64,000 nucleotides of DNA. Origin: Polyangiaceae bacterium. GTDB lineage: Bacteria; Myxococcota_A; Polyangia; Polyangiales; Polyangiaceae. Location of the stretch: assembly GCA_020633205.1 (NCBI GenBank), contig JACKEB010000010.1:992001-1056000 (forward strand), given 5' to 3'. Positions 7,230-14,232 of this stretch are shown piece after piece. Both the position numbers and the translations under genes were made by a program. A model generated the notes under the pieces. The model was not told the DNA's origin. It did not search any database and saw nothing but the letters and a program-made list of their open reading frames with translations. Each line of letters opens with the position of its first letter. Position 1 is the stretch's first letter.

Positions 7230-7560
7230 GAGGGCTCCTTTCACCCACGGGGGGCTGATAAGTGGAAGTTCGTGTCGTTCGTTCCTTGCTGATCGACTAC
7301 ACCGATGGCGATCGCCGAAAGCTTCTCCACGGGCAGAAATCGACAGGGGCAATGTCGATTTTCTCGAAGCCGCAGGAAAACAGCTGGTTCCGCCACACAG
7401 CCGTAGGGCTGGCTGGCCTGGAGCGCGCGCTGTCGGGGGGTGTCATGCGGGTACTACGATTTCCGACCCGCGATCCTTAACAACGATCGACACCCCCTAT
7501 GTCGATTTCTCAGATCGCCCGGAAAGCCCGCAATAGTCCGTTGATGAACTCGCTCTATGC
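7230..7560. promoter_or_regulatory. Divergent regulatory region with twin ATCGACA-N7-TGTCGAT dyads
   Basis: No gene is seen in these 331 bases between a leftward RHH gene and a rightward unknown gene. ATCGACA-N7-TGTCGAT occurs twice with identical arms and spacing, at 7339-7359 and 7486-7506, with centres 147 bp apart. This looks like an operator pair for a dimeric repressor. A further 17-bp segment (7472-7488) is an inverted near-copy of 34-49. Confidence 0.6.
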
Positions 7561-8280
7561 ATGAGCATTAAATCATCTGAGACATCGACATCATCCGTCA
7601 GCATCAACCCCGGCCTAGCCCTGCGACTCGATCCCATCGAGGGCGGGATTCGAGTGACGGGCTCCGAGACCCTGAAGGTTTCGGGCGGTTTCGACGAACT
7701 CCGCAAGAACCTCCACGCCGTCCTGTCGGCTGAGATCGTGCGGTTCATCCACGCAGAAACCCGTGGGCTGCCCAAGCCATTGTTCCCTGACGGGGCTCCC
7801 GGTCCGCTGACCATGGCAGTGCACTTCACCGTCTTCGAGGACGACACCGTTGAGCTGATCTGCAGGGGCCTTACCCGTAACGGCGAACACTTGGCGAAAA
7901 GCTTCAAGGGGCACACCTCGGAGCACCAGCGGTTGGACGAGTTCGTCCGTGATATCTGCGGGGCCTACCTCTTCGAGGTGTTCTACGACGGCGACACTGA
8001 TCGGTACGTCGCAGAAAGGAAGGCAGCGGAGATCGCTGAGGTCCAAGCAAAGCGAACAGCATCCAAGGACGACCACGCGACCTGGAAGGGCCTGCACCTC
8101 CACATCCGGTGTGACGCCAGCCGATACCATGTGGTCGCTTCGGTCCACGACCGATGCCACACGACTCAGGTCTCCCTCTACGACGACACCGATGCCCGTC
8201 GACCACGTCAGCAGGTCCGTGAAGACCTGATCGATTGGGTCACCCAAGTGGTGGCTAGCTACGACCTGGAGGTGCAGTGA
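7561..8280 (+). CDS. Hypothetical protein, 239 aa
   Basis: Encodes 239 soluble residues with a Ser/Thr-rich start and no signal peptide or membrane segment. The body is mixed alpha/beta with many charged residues. No motif recognised. It is the first gene to the right of the dyad-bearing region and its stop overlaps the GTG of the next gene, so the two form an operon. Confidence 0.6.
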   Translation: MSIKSSETSTSSVSINPGLALRLDPIEGGIRVTGSETLKVSGGFDELRKNLHAVLSAEIVRFIHAETRGLPKPLFPDGAPGPLTMAVHFTVFEDDTVELICRGLTRNGEHLAKSFKGHTSEHQRLDEFVRDICGAYLFEVFYDGDTDRYVAERKAAEIAEVQAKRTASKDDHATWKGLHLHIRCDASRYHVVASVHDRCHTTQVSLYDDTDARRPRQQVREDLIDWVTQVVASYDLEVQ

Positions 8281-8609
8281 TCGCCATCGTCACCCCCACA
8301 ACCCCAGGACGCTACCGCGTCAAAGGGGATGTGGATGCCGTTGACCTGGATCGTTGTTCTCTGGTGGAAACACTTATCCAGAACCTCGACCCCCAAAAAC
8401 TCAAAGCCAACCCCCAAGAGTCAGAAGACGCTGACCCTCAAGACCTGAAGCTCAACATCGAGCCCAACGGTTCGGGCCTCTACACTCTCTGGGTTCGGTA
8501 CGCGGGCTACCACCAGGGGTCCCCTCGTTTCGATCACGAGGGTGCACGCAGATGGGTGGACGTGTTCTTGAGGGGGTACGAAGCGTATGTGGAGACGGGG
8601 GTCGTGTGA
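8277..8609 (+). CDS. Hypothetical protein, 110 aa
   Basis: Encodes 110 residues, starting at a GTG that overlaps the preceding stop by four bases (GTGA), a sign of translational coupling. It is soluble, with alternating strands in the first 40 residues and a C-terminal helix (GARRWVDVFLRGYEAYVE). No recognised family. It probably works with the 239-residue protein. Confidence 0.55.
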   Translation: MIAIVTPTTPGRYRVKGDVDAVDLDRCSLVETLIQNLDPQKLKANPQESEDADPQDLKLNIEPNGSGLYTLWVRYAGYHQGSPRFDHEGARRWVDVFLRGYEAYVETGVV

Positions 8610-8683
8610 ATCAACTTCGACCCGGGCATCAGCACCCCTCGTGGGTATCTCGTACATGCTGGTGCCCGGGTCACCTTCCAACT

Positions 8684-8700
8684 GTCACCATGATGGTGAC
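8684..8700. repeat. 17-bp palindrome
   Basis: GTCACCAT and ATGGTGAC flank a single G, a perfect dyad just upstream of the small membrane-protein gene. Its apex (CAT-N-ATG) matches that of the palindromes near the integrase gene. Confidence 0.7.
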
Positions 8701-8727
8701 GGTAGAGGTACTGGAGATCCGTTGCCA

Positions 8728-8895
8728 GTGAGGCCAGGCCCTGAGCTACCACCCATCATCCTGGACTGCTGCGACCAGCCGATGGAGCTGTGTCGATGCG
8801 AGCAGCGTTCGGATCGACGATGGGTGGCCGTTGGGATCACGATCGTGGTGCTGGTCCTGGCGGTCGTGGTGCTGGAGCGATGGCCCTTCCAATGA
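8728..8895 (+). CDS. Small single-pass membrane protein, 55 aa
   Basis: From the GTG at 8728 the frame gives 55 residues with three cysteines (DCCDQPMELCRC) in the N-terminal half and one hydrophobic helix (VAVGITIVVLVLAVVVL) near the C-terminus. The start is uncertain; the frame is open further left to 8587. Small membrane proteins with a Cys cluster are common on phages and plasmids. Function unknown. Confidence 0.4.
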   Translation: MRPGPELPPIILDCCDQPMELCRCEQRSDRRWVAVGITIVVLVLAVVVLERWPFQ

Positions 8896-8911
8896 TCGCA
8901 ACGGTTGAGTC

Positions 8912-9003
8912 GTGGCCTTCATGGCCACAGCTGTAGCGATCATCGCTACAACTCAGTTGTCCCCATCATGGCGACAACTGAACCGTGTTCATCATGAACA
9001 CGG
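8912..9003. repeat. Row of four palindromes beside the integrase gene
   Basis: Four dyads lie almost end to end: 8912-8928 (GTGGCC/GGCCAC), 8932-8950 (TGTAGCGAT/ATCGCTACA), 8953-8981 (14-bp arms, one mismatch) and 8983-9003 (CCGTGTTCAT/ATGAACACGG). The last three are each centred on a single C inside AT-C-AT. They fill nearly the whole gap between the small membrane protein and the 3' end of int. No U-runs follow, so they are not simple terminators. Confidence 0.75.
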
Positions 9004-9004
9004 C

Positions 9005-10138
9005 TCACCCCCACACGGCCTCCACGGCAGCCCGTGCCCTGTCGAGGCTGTGATGTGCGTAGCGCTGCGTTACTTCTAGCGAGCTGTGACCCAAGAGGCC
9101 CTGCACAGTCCTGGCGTCGACCTTGCCGCTCGCAAAGAGGCTGGTCGCAAAGTAGTGCCGGAGGCCGTGGTACTTGTCGCAGGTGATCCGCAGCCGCCGA
9201 CACGCACGCAGCAGAGCCTGACGGAATCCATAGTCACCCCACACCTGATCCTTCCCATCGCGTCCGACGGACATCGACACGTAGGCCATGGGGTTGTCAG
9301 GCATTGCTTTGAGCCGAGGCTTGAGGAGCGTCATCAGCGGACCCGTGATGGGGATCTCACGTTCGTGACCACTCTTGGGCGGTGCTTCCTTCCCGTAGGT
9401 CCGAGCCAAGCGGACCGTGATGATCCCTCTCTTGAGGTCCACATCACGACGACGAAGAGCACGGACTTCACCAGCTCGGAGCCCAGCGTAGGCCGCAAGT
9501 GCGAACGCAAGTCTTCCAGCTCGACGTTGGGCGTTCACGAGGTCGGGCTGAGTTGGGTCGTCCCCCTCCCCCAAAAGCTTCCTCACGTCTTCAGGGTCCG
9601 GTGCTTCGACTGCGGTACGCCCAACCTTGGGCAGTGACGGGAACACGGGCGTGTCGTCCACCATCGTGCCCACGACGGACTTCAGCACGGTTCGGAGCAT
9701 CACCTGTTGGTTGCGTCGTGAGGACGCTGAGAGGCCTTCCTTGATCAGGGTCGCGGCCCACTTCTCGATCTCGACCTTGGTGATCTCATCCAAGGGCCAG
9801 CCCAACCAGTGAGCCATGTGGCTGCTCTCAAGAACCTGGTTGTAGCTCCACTGCGTCGACGGCTTCTTGGTCACGAGGATGACATCCCGGTAGTGCTTCA
9901 CGGCGTCGTCCCAAGTCTTGCCCTTCACCTTCTTCTTAGGGGTCTTGGTTGGGACCTCTGGCTTCAGCGTTCCGTACTGCTGCCACACCTCGATGAGTGC
10001 ACGCTCCTCGGCTTCGGCAGCTGAGCGGTTCTGCACCTTGGCGACTCGCCGGTACCGCTCCTCGTTCGTCGGAGAGGTGAACCTCCGATCGATCACCCAA
10101 TACTTCTGACCTTTGATCATGCGTCGTACGACGGCCAT
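9005..10138 (-). CDS. int: Tyrosine recombinase / integrase
   Basis: Encodes 377 residues of the phage-type tyrosine recombinase family. An arm-binding-like N-terminus (1-60) is followed by a SAM-like core-binding domain (about 75-165) and the catalytic domain. The expected active-site residues are visible: Arg221 in AGLRAGE, Lys255, His324 and Arg327 in HGLRH, His351 in GHSS and the nucleophile Tyr360. The protein therefore looks active. It is transcribed away from the tRNA-Thr remnant at 10492-10533, which is very likely its attachment site. The HTH protein just upstream is the probable directionality factor. Confidence 0.93.
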   Translation of the reverse strand: MAVVRRMIKGQKYWVIDRRFTSPTNEERYRRVAKVQNRSAAEAEERALIEVWQQYGTLKPEVPTKTPKKKVKGKTWDDAVKHYRDVILVTKKPSTQWSYNQVLESSHMAHWLGWPLDEITKVEIEKWAATLIKEGLSASSRRNQQVMLRTVLKSVVGTMVDDTPVFPSLPKVGRTAVEAPDPEDVRKLLGEGDDPTQPDLVNAQRRAGRLAFALAAYAGLRAGEVRALRRRDVDLKRGIITVRLARTYGKEAPPKSGHEREIPITGPLMTLLKPRLKAMPDNPMAYVSMSVGRDGKDQVWGDYGFRQALLRACRRLRITCDKYHGLRHYFATSLFASGKVDARTVQGLLGHSSLEVTQRYAHHSLDRARAAVEAVWG

Positions 10139-10147
10139 CTTCGCCTC

Positions 10148-10396
10148 CTATAGCCAGCCGGCACTGAGCCGGACTTTCCAGAGTCGGCGGAGCTTCCTCG
10201 CCTCGATCCCGTCGATGTTCGCTTGGGTGACCCCATCCGTGGATCGGGTTGCGGACCTCTCGAGTTTCTTCCGCAGGGAGTCTACGGATTCACCGAGGTG
10301 GTCAGCGGCCTGAGCCAGGGACATCCACTTCTTCGTCGTCGTTCGCACCTTCACGAATACACCGACGAGAAAAGTGCAGGACTTTTCTTGGGGCAC
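10148..10396 (-). CDS. Small HTH protein, likely excisionase
   Basis: Encodes up to 82 residues. The segment MSLAQAADHLGESVDSLRKK is a helix-turn-helix of the MerR/excisionase type, followed by a basic C-terminal part. A GTG at 10396 is used here; a later GTG at 10354 is equally possible because neither has a good ribosome binding site. It ends nine bases before int and lies between int and the attachment site, the usual place for a recombination directionality factor. A transcription regulator of int is the alternative. Confidence 0.6.
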   Translation of the reverse strand: MPQEKSCTFLVGVFVKVRTTTKKWMSLAQAADHLGESVDSLRKKLERSATRSTDGVTQANIDGIEARKLRRLWKVRLSAGWL

Positions 10397-10491
10397 TTTC
10401 TGGGTAACTACGGGGAAACCAGTCGAGCGAGAGCGTGGGAAACCTAGGGAAACCTCCTATTTTTCTAGGCTTTCGTGAAAAAATTGAACAA

Positions 10492-10533
10492 TTCGTAAAC
10501 CGTAGGTCTCCGGTTCAAGTCCGGAAGGTGGCT
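10492..10533 (+). tRNA. Partial tRNA-Thr(CGT), attachment-site remnant (attR)
   Basis: The sequence reads as the 3' part of a tRNA from the anticodon loop on: TTCGTAA loop, ACCGT stem strand, a five-base variable loop, the T arm (TCCGG-TTCAAGT-CCGGA), acceptor strand AGGTGGC and a discriminator T. The 5' side does not pair, so the gene is incomplete here. This is what remains when an element recombines into the 3' half of a tRNA gene; the intact copy should lie at the unseen left end. CGT as anticodon indicates threonine. Confidence 0.75.
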
Positions 10534-11005
10534 CTATGATCAGGCGCCCTGTTGGGCGCCTTCTGTTTTTTGTTTTCCGGACTTGGACCTTACTTGAGTA
10601 CCGGGCTCGAACCTCGGAGACGCTTCTCGGCTCCGGTGCTTGCCTTGGTCCCGGTTTCAAGTCCGGAAGGTGGCTCTATGATCAGGCGCCCTGTTGGGCG
10701 CCTTCTGTTTTTTGTTTTCCGGACTTGGACCTTACTTGAGTACCGGGCTCGAACCTCGGAGACGCTTCTCGGCTCCGGTGCTTGCCTTGGTCCCGGTTTC
10801 AAGTCCGGAAGGTGGCTCTATGATCAGGCGCCCTGTTGGGCGCCTTCTGTTTTTTGTTCTCCGGACTTGGACCTTGCTGGAGTACCAGGCTCACTCTCGG
10901 AGACGCCCCATCGCTCCGGTGCTTGCCTTGGTCCCGGTTTCAAGTCCGGAAGGTGGCTCTATGATCAGGCGCCCTGTTGGGCGCCTTCTGTCTTTTGTTT
11001 TCCGT
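10514..11005. repeat. 142-bp tandem repeat of tRNA tail plus terminator, about 3.4 copies
   Basis: The unit contains the 3' half of the tRNA T arm and acceptor strand (TTCAAGTCCGGAAGGTGGCT), the terminator hairpin and a spacer. Terminators begin at 10542, 10684, 10826 and 10967, so the period is 142, 142 and 141 bp. In copy 1, CAAGTCCGGAA at 10516-10526 is perfectly complementary to 10575-10585, so the tail can alternatively fold into an 11-bp stem enclosing the terminator. The copies are nearly identical, copy 4 diverging after its terminator. Apparent reading frames across the array are by-products of the repeat. Confidence 0.9.
10542..10571 (+). terminator. Intrinsic terminator after the tRNA-Thr remnant
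   Basis: AGGCGCC and GGCGCCT form a perfect stem around CTGTTG, followed by TTCTGTTTTTT. This is the tRNA gene's terminator. The same structure recurs at 10684, 10826 and 10967 within the tandem repeat. Confidence 0.85.
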
Positions 11006-11049
11006 CGTTTGCCCCTTGCCTCACCGCACGTGGGCTCCAGGGCACGCTC

Positions 11050-11751
11050 ATGCTGAACCCGAAGCGGTTGTTGCGCGACACGCTGGGCGGACTGCTCTTC
11101 AACGAATTGGAGGTAGCCAACGTCCAGGCGCTGGGGCCGCGCTTCCGGCTGTTGGAACTCAGCGGCCGGCCGCTGCGGCAATTCACTCCGGGTGCGAAGC
11201 TCCAGCTGATGCTGGACGAAGGTTCACGCACCTACACGCCATTCGAGGTGGATAGCGAAGCGGGCACGCTGAGCCTCCTCGTATATCTGCACGGCAATGG
11301 CCCGGGGAGTCAGTGGGCCAGCTCTGCTCGACAAGGTACGCGGGTGATGGCGTTTGGGCCCAGAGCCTCCATCGACCTCCCTCGGGTCCAAGCCCCCACC
11401 ATCCTGGTCGGTGACGAGACGTCGATCGCGCTGGCCACGCTGTTCGAACAACACCACCGGGGGAGCGCAACGCTACTCGAGGTGACCTCGGTGGACGAAA
11501 CCCGTCTGGCACTCGACGCCCTCGAACTCGAGCGCGTAACGTTGGTGCAGCGCCAAGTCGGCGACGCACACCGGAGCGAACTCGGCAGCAGCTTGCTCCG
11601 CCTGCAAGATACGCTGGGAGCAGCGTCCGCAGTCCTCACCGGCAACGCTCGCACGATTCAGAGCGTGCGCAGCGGGCTGCGCGACGCCAGGTCGCGGGGA
11701 AAGCAAACCGTGAAGGCCTATTGGGCGCCGGGCAAGCGCGGCCTTGACTGA
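11050..11751 (+). CDS. Siderophore-interacting (FAD-binding) family protein
   Basis: Encodes 233 residues resembling the siderophore-interacting protein / ferric-siderophore reductase family (ViuB/YqjH type), which uses NAD(P)H and FAD to release iron in the cytoplasm. The N-terminal part (about 1-105) has the strand-rich FAD-binding barrel, with RTYTPFEVD in place of the usual RxYTxR flavin motif. The C-terminal part (about 115-230) is the NAD(P)H-binding domain, with TILVGDETSIA typical of the family. The ATG at 11050 is the first after the tandem repeats; the frame is open through the repeats but that part is not protein-like. No siderophore genes lie nearby. Confidence 0.8.
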   Translation: MLNPKRLLRDTLGGLLFNELEVANVQALGPRFRLLELSGRPLRQFTPGAKLQLMLDEGSRTYTPFEVDSEAGTLSLLVYLHGNGPGSQWASSARQGTRVMAFGPRASIDLPRVQAPTILVGDETSIALATLFEQHHRGSATLLEVTSVDETRLALDALELERVTLVQRQVGDAHRSELGSSLLRLQDTLGAASAVLTGNARTIQSVRSGLRDARSRGKQTVKAYWAPGKRGLD

Positions 11752-11752
11752 G

Positions 11753-12103
11753 CTAAGGGCTCACGAACTCGTCCGTGCACGTTGCCTGCACCTGGGCGGC
11801 CGTCGTGTGTATGGAAGAGGTGTAATACCAGTTGGTGAGGTTGCCCTTGCGGCAGCCACCCAGGGCACCCGTCCGATCGCAAGCGCCAGTGGATAGCGTG
11901 TAACCAGCCGCAGGAGAGCAGATTGCCCTCACCTTTTCGTTTGGTTCCACGTGGAAATCGATGCAGATCATGGAGCCGCTTCCCGAGCCCGCGCGCATGT
12001 CGCAACTCCCCTTGACCACCGCGGGGTCTGCCTTGTTCTTGCAGGCAAACAGCGCACCGAACAAAACGATCGCCAACGGTCCGACGAGATCCCAACGCGC
12101 CAT
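11753..12103 (-). CDS. Small lipoprotein
   Basis: Encodes 116 residues from the ATG at 12103. A hydrophobic signal peptide ends in LFAC (Cys22), a slightly atypical lipobox. The mature part carries several cysteines and a Gly/Ser patch (AGSGSGS) and is likely secreted and disulfide-bonded. No family recognised. It converges on the siderophore-interacting protein gene, with one base between stop codons. Confidence 0.6.
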   Translation of the reverse strand: MARWDLVGPLAIVLFGALFACKNKADPAVVKGSCDMRAGSGSGSMICIDFHVEPNEKVRAICSPAAGYTLSTGACDRTGALGGCRKGNLTNWYYTSSIHTTAAQVQATCTDEFVSP

Positions 12104-12230
12104 AACCAATCGCCCCTTTTGAAGTAACTGTCACGGGGAGCACGAGCCACGTGCTCCGTCGGCGGAGTATCTGCGAAGCCTTGGACAAAAGCTATTCCCC
12201 TCGCACGAGCCCCCGCGCATTCTCCCCGGT

Positions 12231-12476
12231 ATGGGGGACGACACGAGCTTTCACCCGGTCGACCATGCGCGAATCGATGAGGCAATCTTGCCCCATCTGC
12301 CCGTCGAGCGTGTCGCTGCCCCGCGGCAATGAGGTAGCGAGGTCGCGGAGGAAGATGGCGAGGTCGCGCTGGATCTAAAGAACTTCACAGAGGCCCTCGC
12401 CGATGCGGAGCTTCGCGGCCTGCCCTTCGCCGAAGCCACTGAAATCTACAGTGGAATGGGCGGAATCACGAACTGA
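12231..12476 (+). pseudogene. Possible small gene interrupted by an in-frame TGA
   Basis: From an ATG at 12231 the frame reads 33 coding-like residues (MGDDTSFHPVDHARIDEAIL onward), meets TGA at 12330-12332, then continues in the same frame for 48 more residues (GSEVAEEDGEVALDLKNFTE onward) to a second TGA at 12474. Both halves have codon use like the neighbouring genes. This suggests an inactivated gene or a sequencing error. No ribosome binding site is evident and no family is recognised. The rest of 12104-12522 shows no gene. Confidence 0.35.
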
Positions 12477-12522
12477 ACCCACCCGGGACAACCCTGGTTG
12501 ATTCGGCTATGCTCGCGCCGCT

Positions 12523-13722
12523 TTGACCGAACCGACAGCACCGCACCTCGTCCCTGGCTTTCGCTTTGCTGGCATCAGCGCCGGCATCAAGAAGCGTGGC
12601 GGCCCCGATCTCGCTTTGATTGCCTGCGATCGAGACGCAGTGGCTGCCGGGGTGTTCACCCAGAACATCGTCCGCGCCGCTCCGGTCGAGGTCGCCCACG
12701 AGCGGGTGCAAAGCGGAGTCGCCCGCGCGATCCTCGTCAACAGCGGCAACGCCAACGCGTGCACTGGCGAACCGGGAACCCGCGCAACCCTGCAGTCCAG
12801 CCAGGCGGTCGCGGAGGCGCTGGGTGTCGCCCCCGAGCTCGTGCTGCCGTGCTCCACGGGGGTGATCGGCCAGGTCTTGCCCGCGGAGCGCATCGTGGCC
12901 CACGCCGCCGGCTTGGTGGCAGAGCTGAAGGAGGACGCCGTTCCCTTCGCGAACGCCATCCTCACGACGGATCGCTTCGCCAAGCTAGTCCAGTGCCCCG
13001 TGGAAACGGACGCTGGCCCAGCAACGCTGCTCGGCATGGCCAAAGGCGCCGGGATGATTCACCCTGACCTGGACACGGGCCTTCCCCAGGCGACGATGCT
13101 CGCCTACCTGCTGACGGACGCGAAGGTCAGCGCGCAGGGTCTGCGATCTGCGCTGCTCGCGGCAAGCCAAGTCACCTTCAACGCCTGCAGCGTCGATGGC
13201 GACACCAGCACGAACGACACCGTGCTCGCCCTCGCCTCAGGAGTGCACGCTGGCACGGCATCTCGCGACAGCCTCGAACGCGCGATGCGCGAGGTGTGCA
13301 AGGAGCTCGCAAGGCTGATGGTGCGCGACGGAGAAGGCGCCGAGCACTCTGTCGCGATCACCGTTGCTGGGCTCACCACCGCCGAAGATGCCCGGAAGGC
13401 AGCGCACACCGTCGCGACCTCGCTTCTGGTCAAGACCGCTCTCACCGGCAAGGACCCGAACTGGGGTCGCCTGCTCGCAGCTGCTGGGCGGTCCGGCGTG
13501 CTCTTCGACCCAAAGCAAGCGAGCATCCACGTGGGCGACGTGTTGATCTGCGAACACGGCATGGGCCTGGGCGTCGAGGCAGAGGCGAAGGCCACCGCCA
13601 TCATGAAGACGGACAACTACAGCATCACGTTGACCCTCGGCGGTGGCTCCCACGCCTTCACCTACACCACCTGCGATCTCGGACACGGCTACGTCGACGT
13701 CAACGCCGGCTACCGGACCTGA
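12523..13722 (+). CDS. argJ: Bifunctional glutamate N-acetyltransferase / ornithine acetyltransferase
   Basis: Encodes 399 residues of the ArgJ family, which transfers acetyl from N-acetylornithine to glutamate in the cyclic arginine pathway. Family landmarks are NSGNANACTG (73-82), LPCSTGVIG (108-116), TTDRFAK and MAKGAGMIHP (172-181). ArgJ self-cleaves before a Thr in an ATML motif; here ATML is at 190-193, so cleavage would be between Ala190 and Thr191. Six extra residues separate HPDL from ATML compared with the usual HPNMATML. The C-terminus (GYVDVNAGYRT) is the family's normal end. The start is TTG at 12523; there is no better ATG. No other arg gene is adjacent. Confidence 0.93.
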   Translation: MTEPTAPHLVPGFRFAGISAGIKKRGGPDLALIACDRDAVAAGVFTQNIVRAAPVEVAHERVQSGVARAILVNSGNANACTGEPGTRATLQSSQAVAEALGVAPELVLPCSTGVIGQVLPAERIVAHAAGLVAELKEDAVPFANAILTTDRFAKLVQCPVETDAGPATLLGMAKGAGMIHPDLDTGLPQATMLAYLLTDAKVSAQGLRSALLAASQVTFNACSVDGDTSTNDTVLALASGVHAGTASRDSLERAMREVCKELARLMVRDGEGAEHSVAITVAGLTTAEDARKAAHTVATSLLVKTALTGKDPNWGRLLAAAGRSGVLFDPKQASIHVGDVLICEHGMGLGVEAEAKATAIMKTDNYSITLTLGGGSHAFTYTTCDLGHGYVDVNAGYRT

Positions 13723-13725
13723 GCG

Positions 13726-14178
13726 ATGTCCCCAGCATTTTCCCCGGGGAAATCATTCCCAAACTCCCGCCTGGCCGGGTTTGGGGGTGAGGTGCTCTTG
13801 GTGTGCGCCCTCCTCCTCACCCAAGTCGATTGCTCGCCGGCGCAAAACAAGGGAACCATCGGCGCTGTCTTGGCCCAGTCCCCCGACGGCAGGATCACCC
13901 TGCGTGAGGTGCCCCCGGAGCTCGCCGCGGGCAAAGCCGGGCTGCAAGCTGGAGACGAGCTCCTGCTGATCGACGGCATCGACGTCCGCCAGCTGGATGC
14001 AAAGACGATCCACCGTCTGCTCAGCGGCGAAATCGATCAACCCATCGACCTCACCCTGCAGCGCGGAGACGCAGTGATCCGAGTGACGCTGAAGCGCAGC
14101 GCCGTGCCCCGCCAAGCGCCAGCTACGAGCGAGCCCGCTTCGGAGAACCCGCTGAGCAGCGCGGAATCAGCCCCCTGA
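13726..14178 (+). CDS. Membrane-anchored PDZ-domain protein
   Basis: Encodes 150 residues. A hydrophobic segment at about 22-36 ends near a cysteine, but QVDC is a poor lipobox, so it is more likely a signal anchor. Residues 45-125 form a PDZ domain: GxIGAVL, then EVPPELAAGKAGLQAGDELL with the Gly-Leu-Gln-Ala-Gly-Asp turn typical of HtrA/Tail-specific protease PDZ domains. There is no protease domain. The C-terminal tail is Pro/Ser-rich. It begins four bases after argJ and may be co-transcribed, though no functional link is known. Confidence 0.75.
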   Translation: MSPAFSPGKSFPNSRLAGFGGEVLLVCALLLTQVDCSPAQNKGTIGAVLAQSPDGRITLREVPPELAAGKAGLQAGDELLLIDGIDVRQLDAKTIHRLLSGEIDQPIDLTLQRGDAVIRVTLKRSAVPRQAPATSEPASENPLSSAESAP

Positions 14179-14232
14179 GGATGCGGGCAGTCGCACTGGA
14201 GGCTTTCCAGCACTCGGGACAAGCGTGCTACG

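Noticed and set aside
10653..10975. Further tRNA genes in the tandem array
   Set aside because: Copies 2 to 4 hold only the T-arm/acceptor tail, without anticodon or D arm, so they are not tRNA genes.
10514..11005. CRISPR array
   Set aside because: The unit is 142 bp with no unique spacers; repeats contain tRNA tail and terminator, and no cas gene is present.
10552..11049. Reading frame across the 142-bp tandem repeats as an N-terminal extension of the siderophore-interacting protein
   Set aside because: The residues simply repeat with the DNA unit and read through tRNA tails and terminators; the protein family begins at the ATG at 11050.
12330..12332. Selenocysteine codon
   Set aside because: No selenoprotein family match and no evident SECIS-like hairpin directly after the TGA; a nonsense change is simpler.
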